This document shows, one piece after another, positions 5,735-5,742 of a stretch of 5,742 nt of DNA (the first letter of the stretch is position 1; every line of letters begins with the position of its first letter). The notes below the pieces were generated by a model. It did not search any database, was not told the origin of the DNA, and worked only from the letters and a program-made list of their open reading frames with translations. Both the position numbers and the translations under genes were made by a program. Origin of the DNA: Gammaproteobacteria bacterium (lineage in GTDB: Bacteria > Pseudomonadota > Gammaproteobacteria > Enterobacterales > GCA-2746155); assembly GCA_024206355.1 (NCBI GenBank), contig JAAGZM010000491.1:1-5742 (forward strand). Direction: 5' to 3'.

Positions 5735-5742
5735 GAAACCAA

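Overview
The window looks like chromosome of a low-GC marine-type gammaproteobacterium, most likely Alteromonadales and perhaps Colwelliaceae. The basis is the divergent pepQ / fadBA arrangement, FadB, FadA and TusA proteins that follow the enterobacterial ones almost residue for residue, and AT-rich coding and intergenic DNA. The genus is an inference; no rRNA or other marker is present.

Layout: positions 1-353 (minus strand) hold the first 117 codons of pepQ, running off the left edge. A 142-bp divergent control region follows. It carries a good sigma70-type promoter for fadB and a degenerate FadR-like palindrome at the expected start of transcription. fadB (496-2646) and fadA (2693-3856) form the aerobic beta-oxidation operon, with intact catalytic residues in both subunits and a clear intrinsic terminator at 3869-3902.

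A second rightward block follows: a secreted, very basic Spy/CpxP (LTXXQ)-like protein (3979-4479); tusA (4483-4728), the tRNA-thiolation sulfur carrier, one codon behind it in the same frame; a DUF1285 protein (4797-5342) with a perfect extended -10 whose predicted transcript starts at or one base before the ATG; and a small membrane protein of unknown family (5363-5593).

The right end (5601-5734) holds the most unusual structure. It is a 124-bp segment bounded by perfect 10-bp inverted repeats and flanked directly by a perfect 5-bp direct repeat, CTAAA. This is the architecture of a MITE or a collapsed insertion sequence, inserted just after the last gene. No intergenic stretch exceeds 300 bases. 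No tRNA, rRNA, CRISPR array or full-length transposase was seen. Apart from the MITE-like element and the probable leaderless gene, this is ordinary core chromosome, and I see no new multi-gene system.
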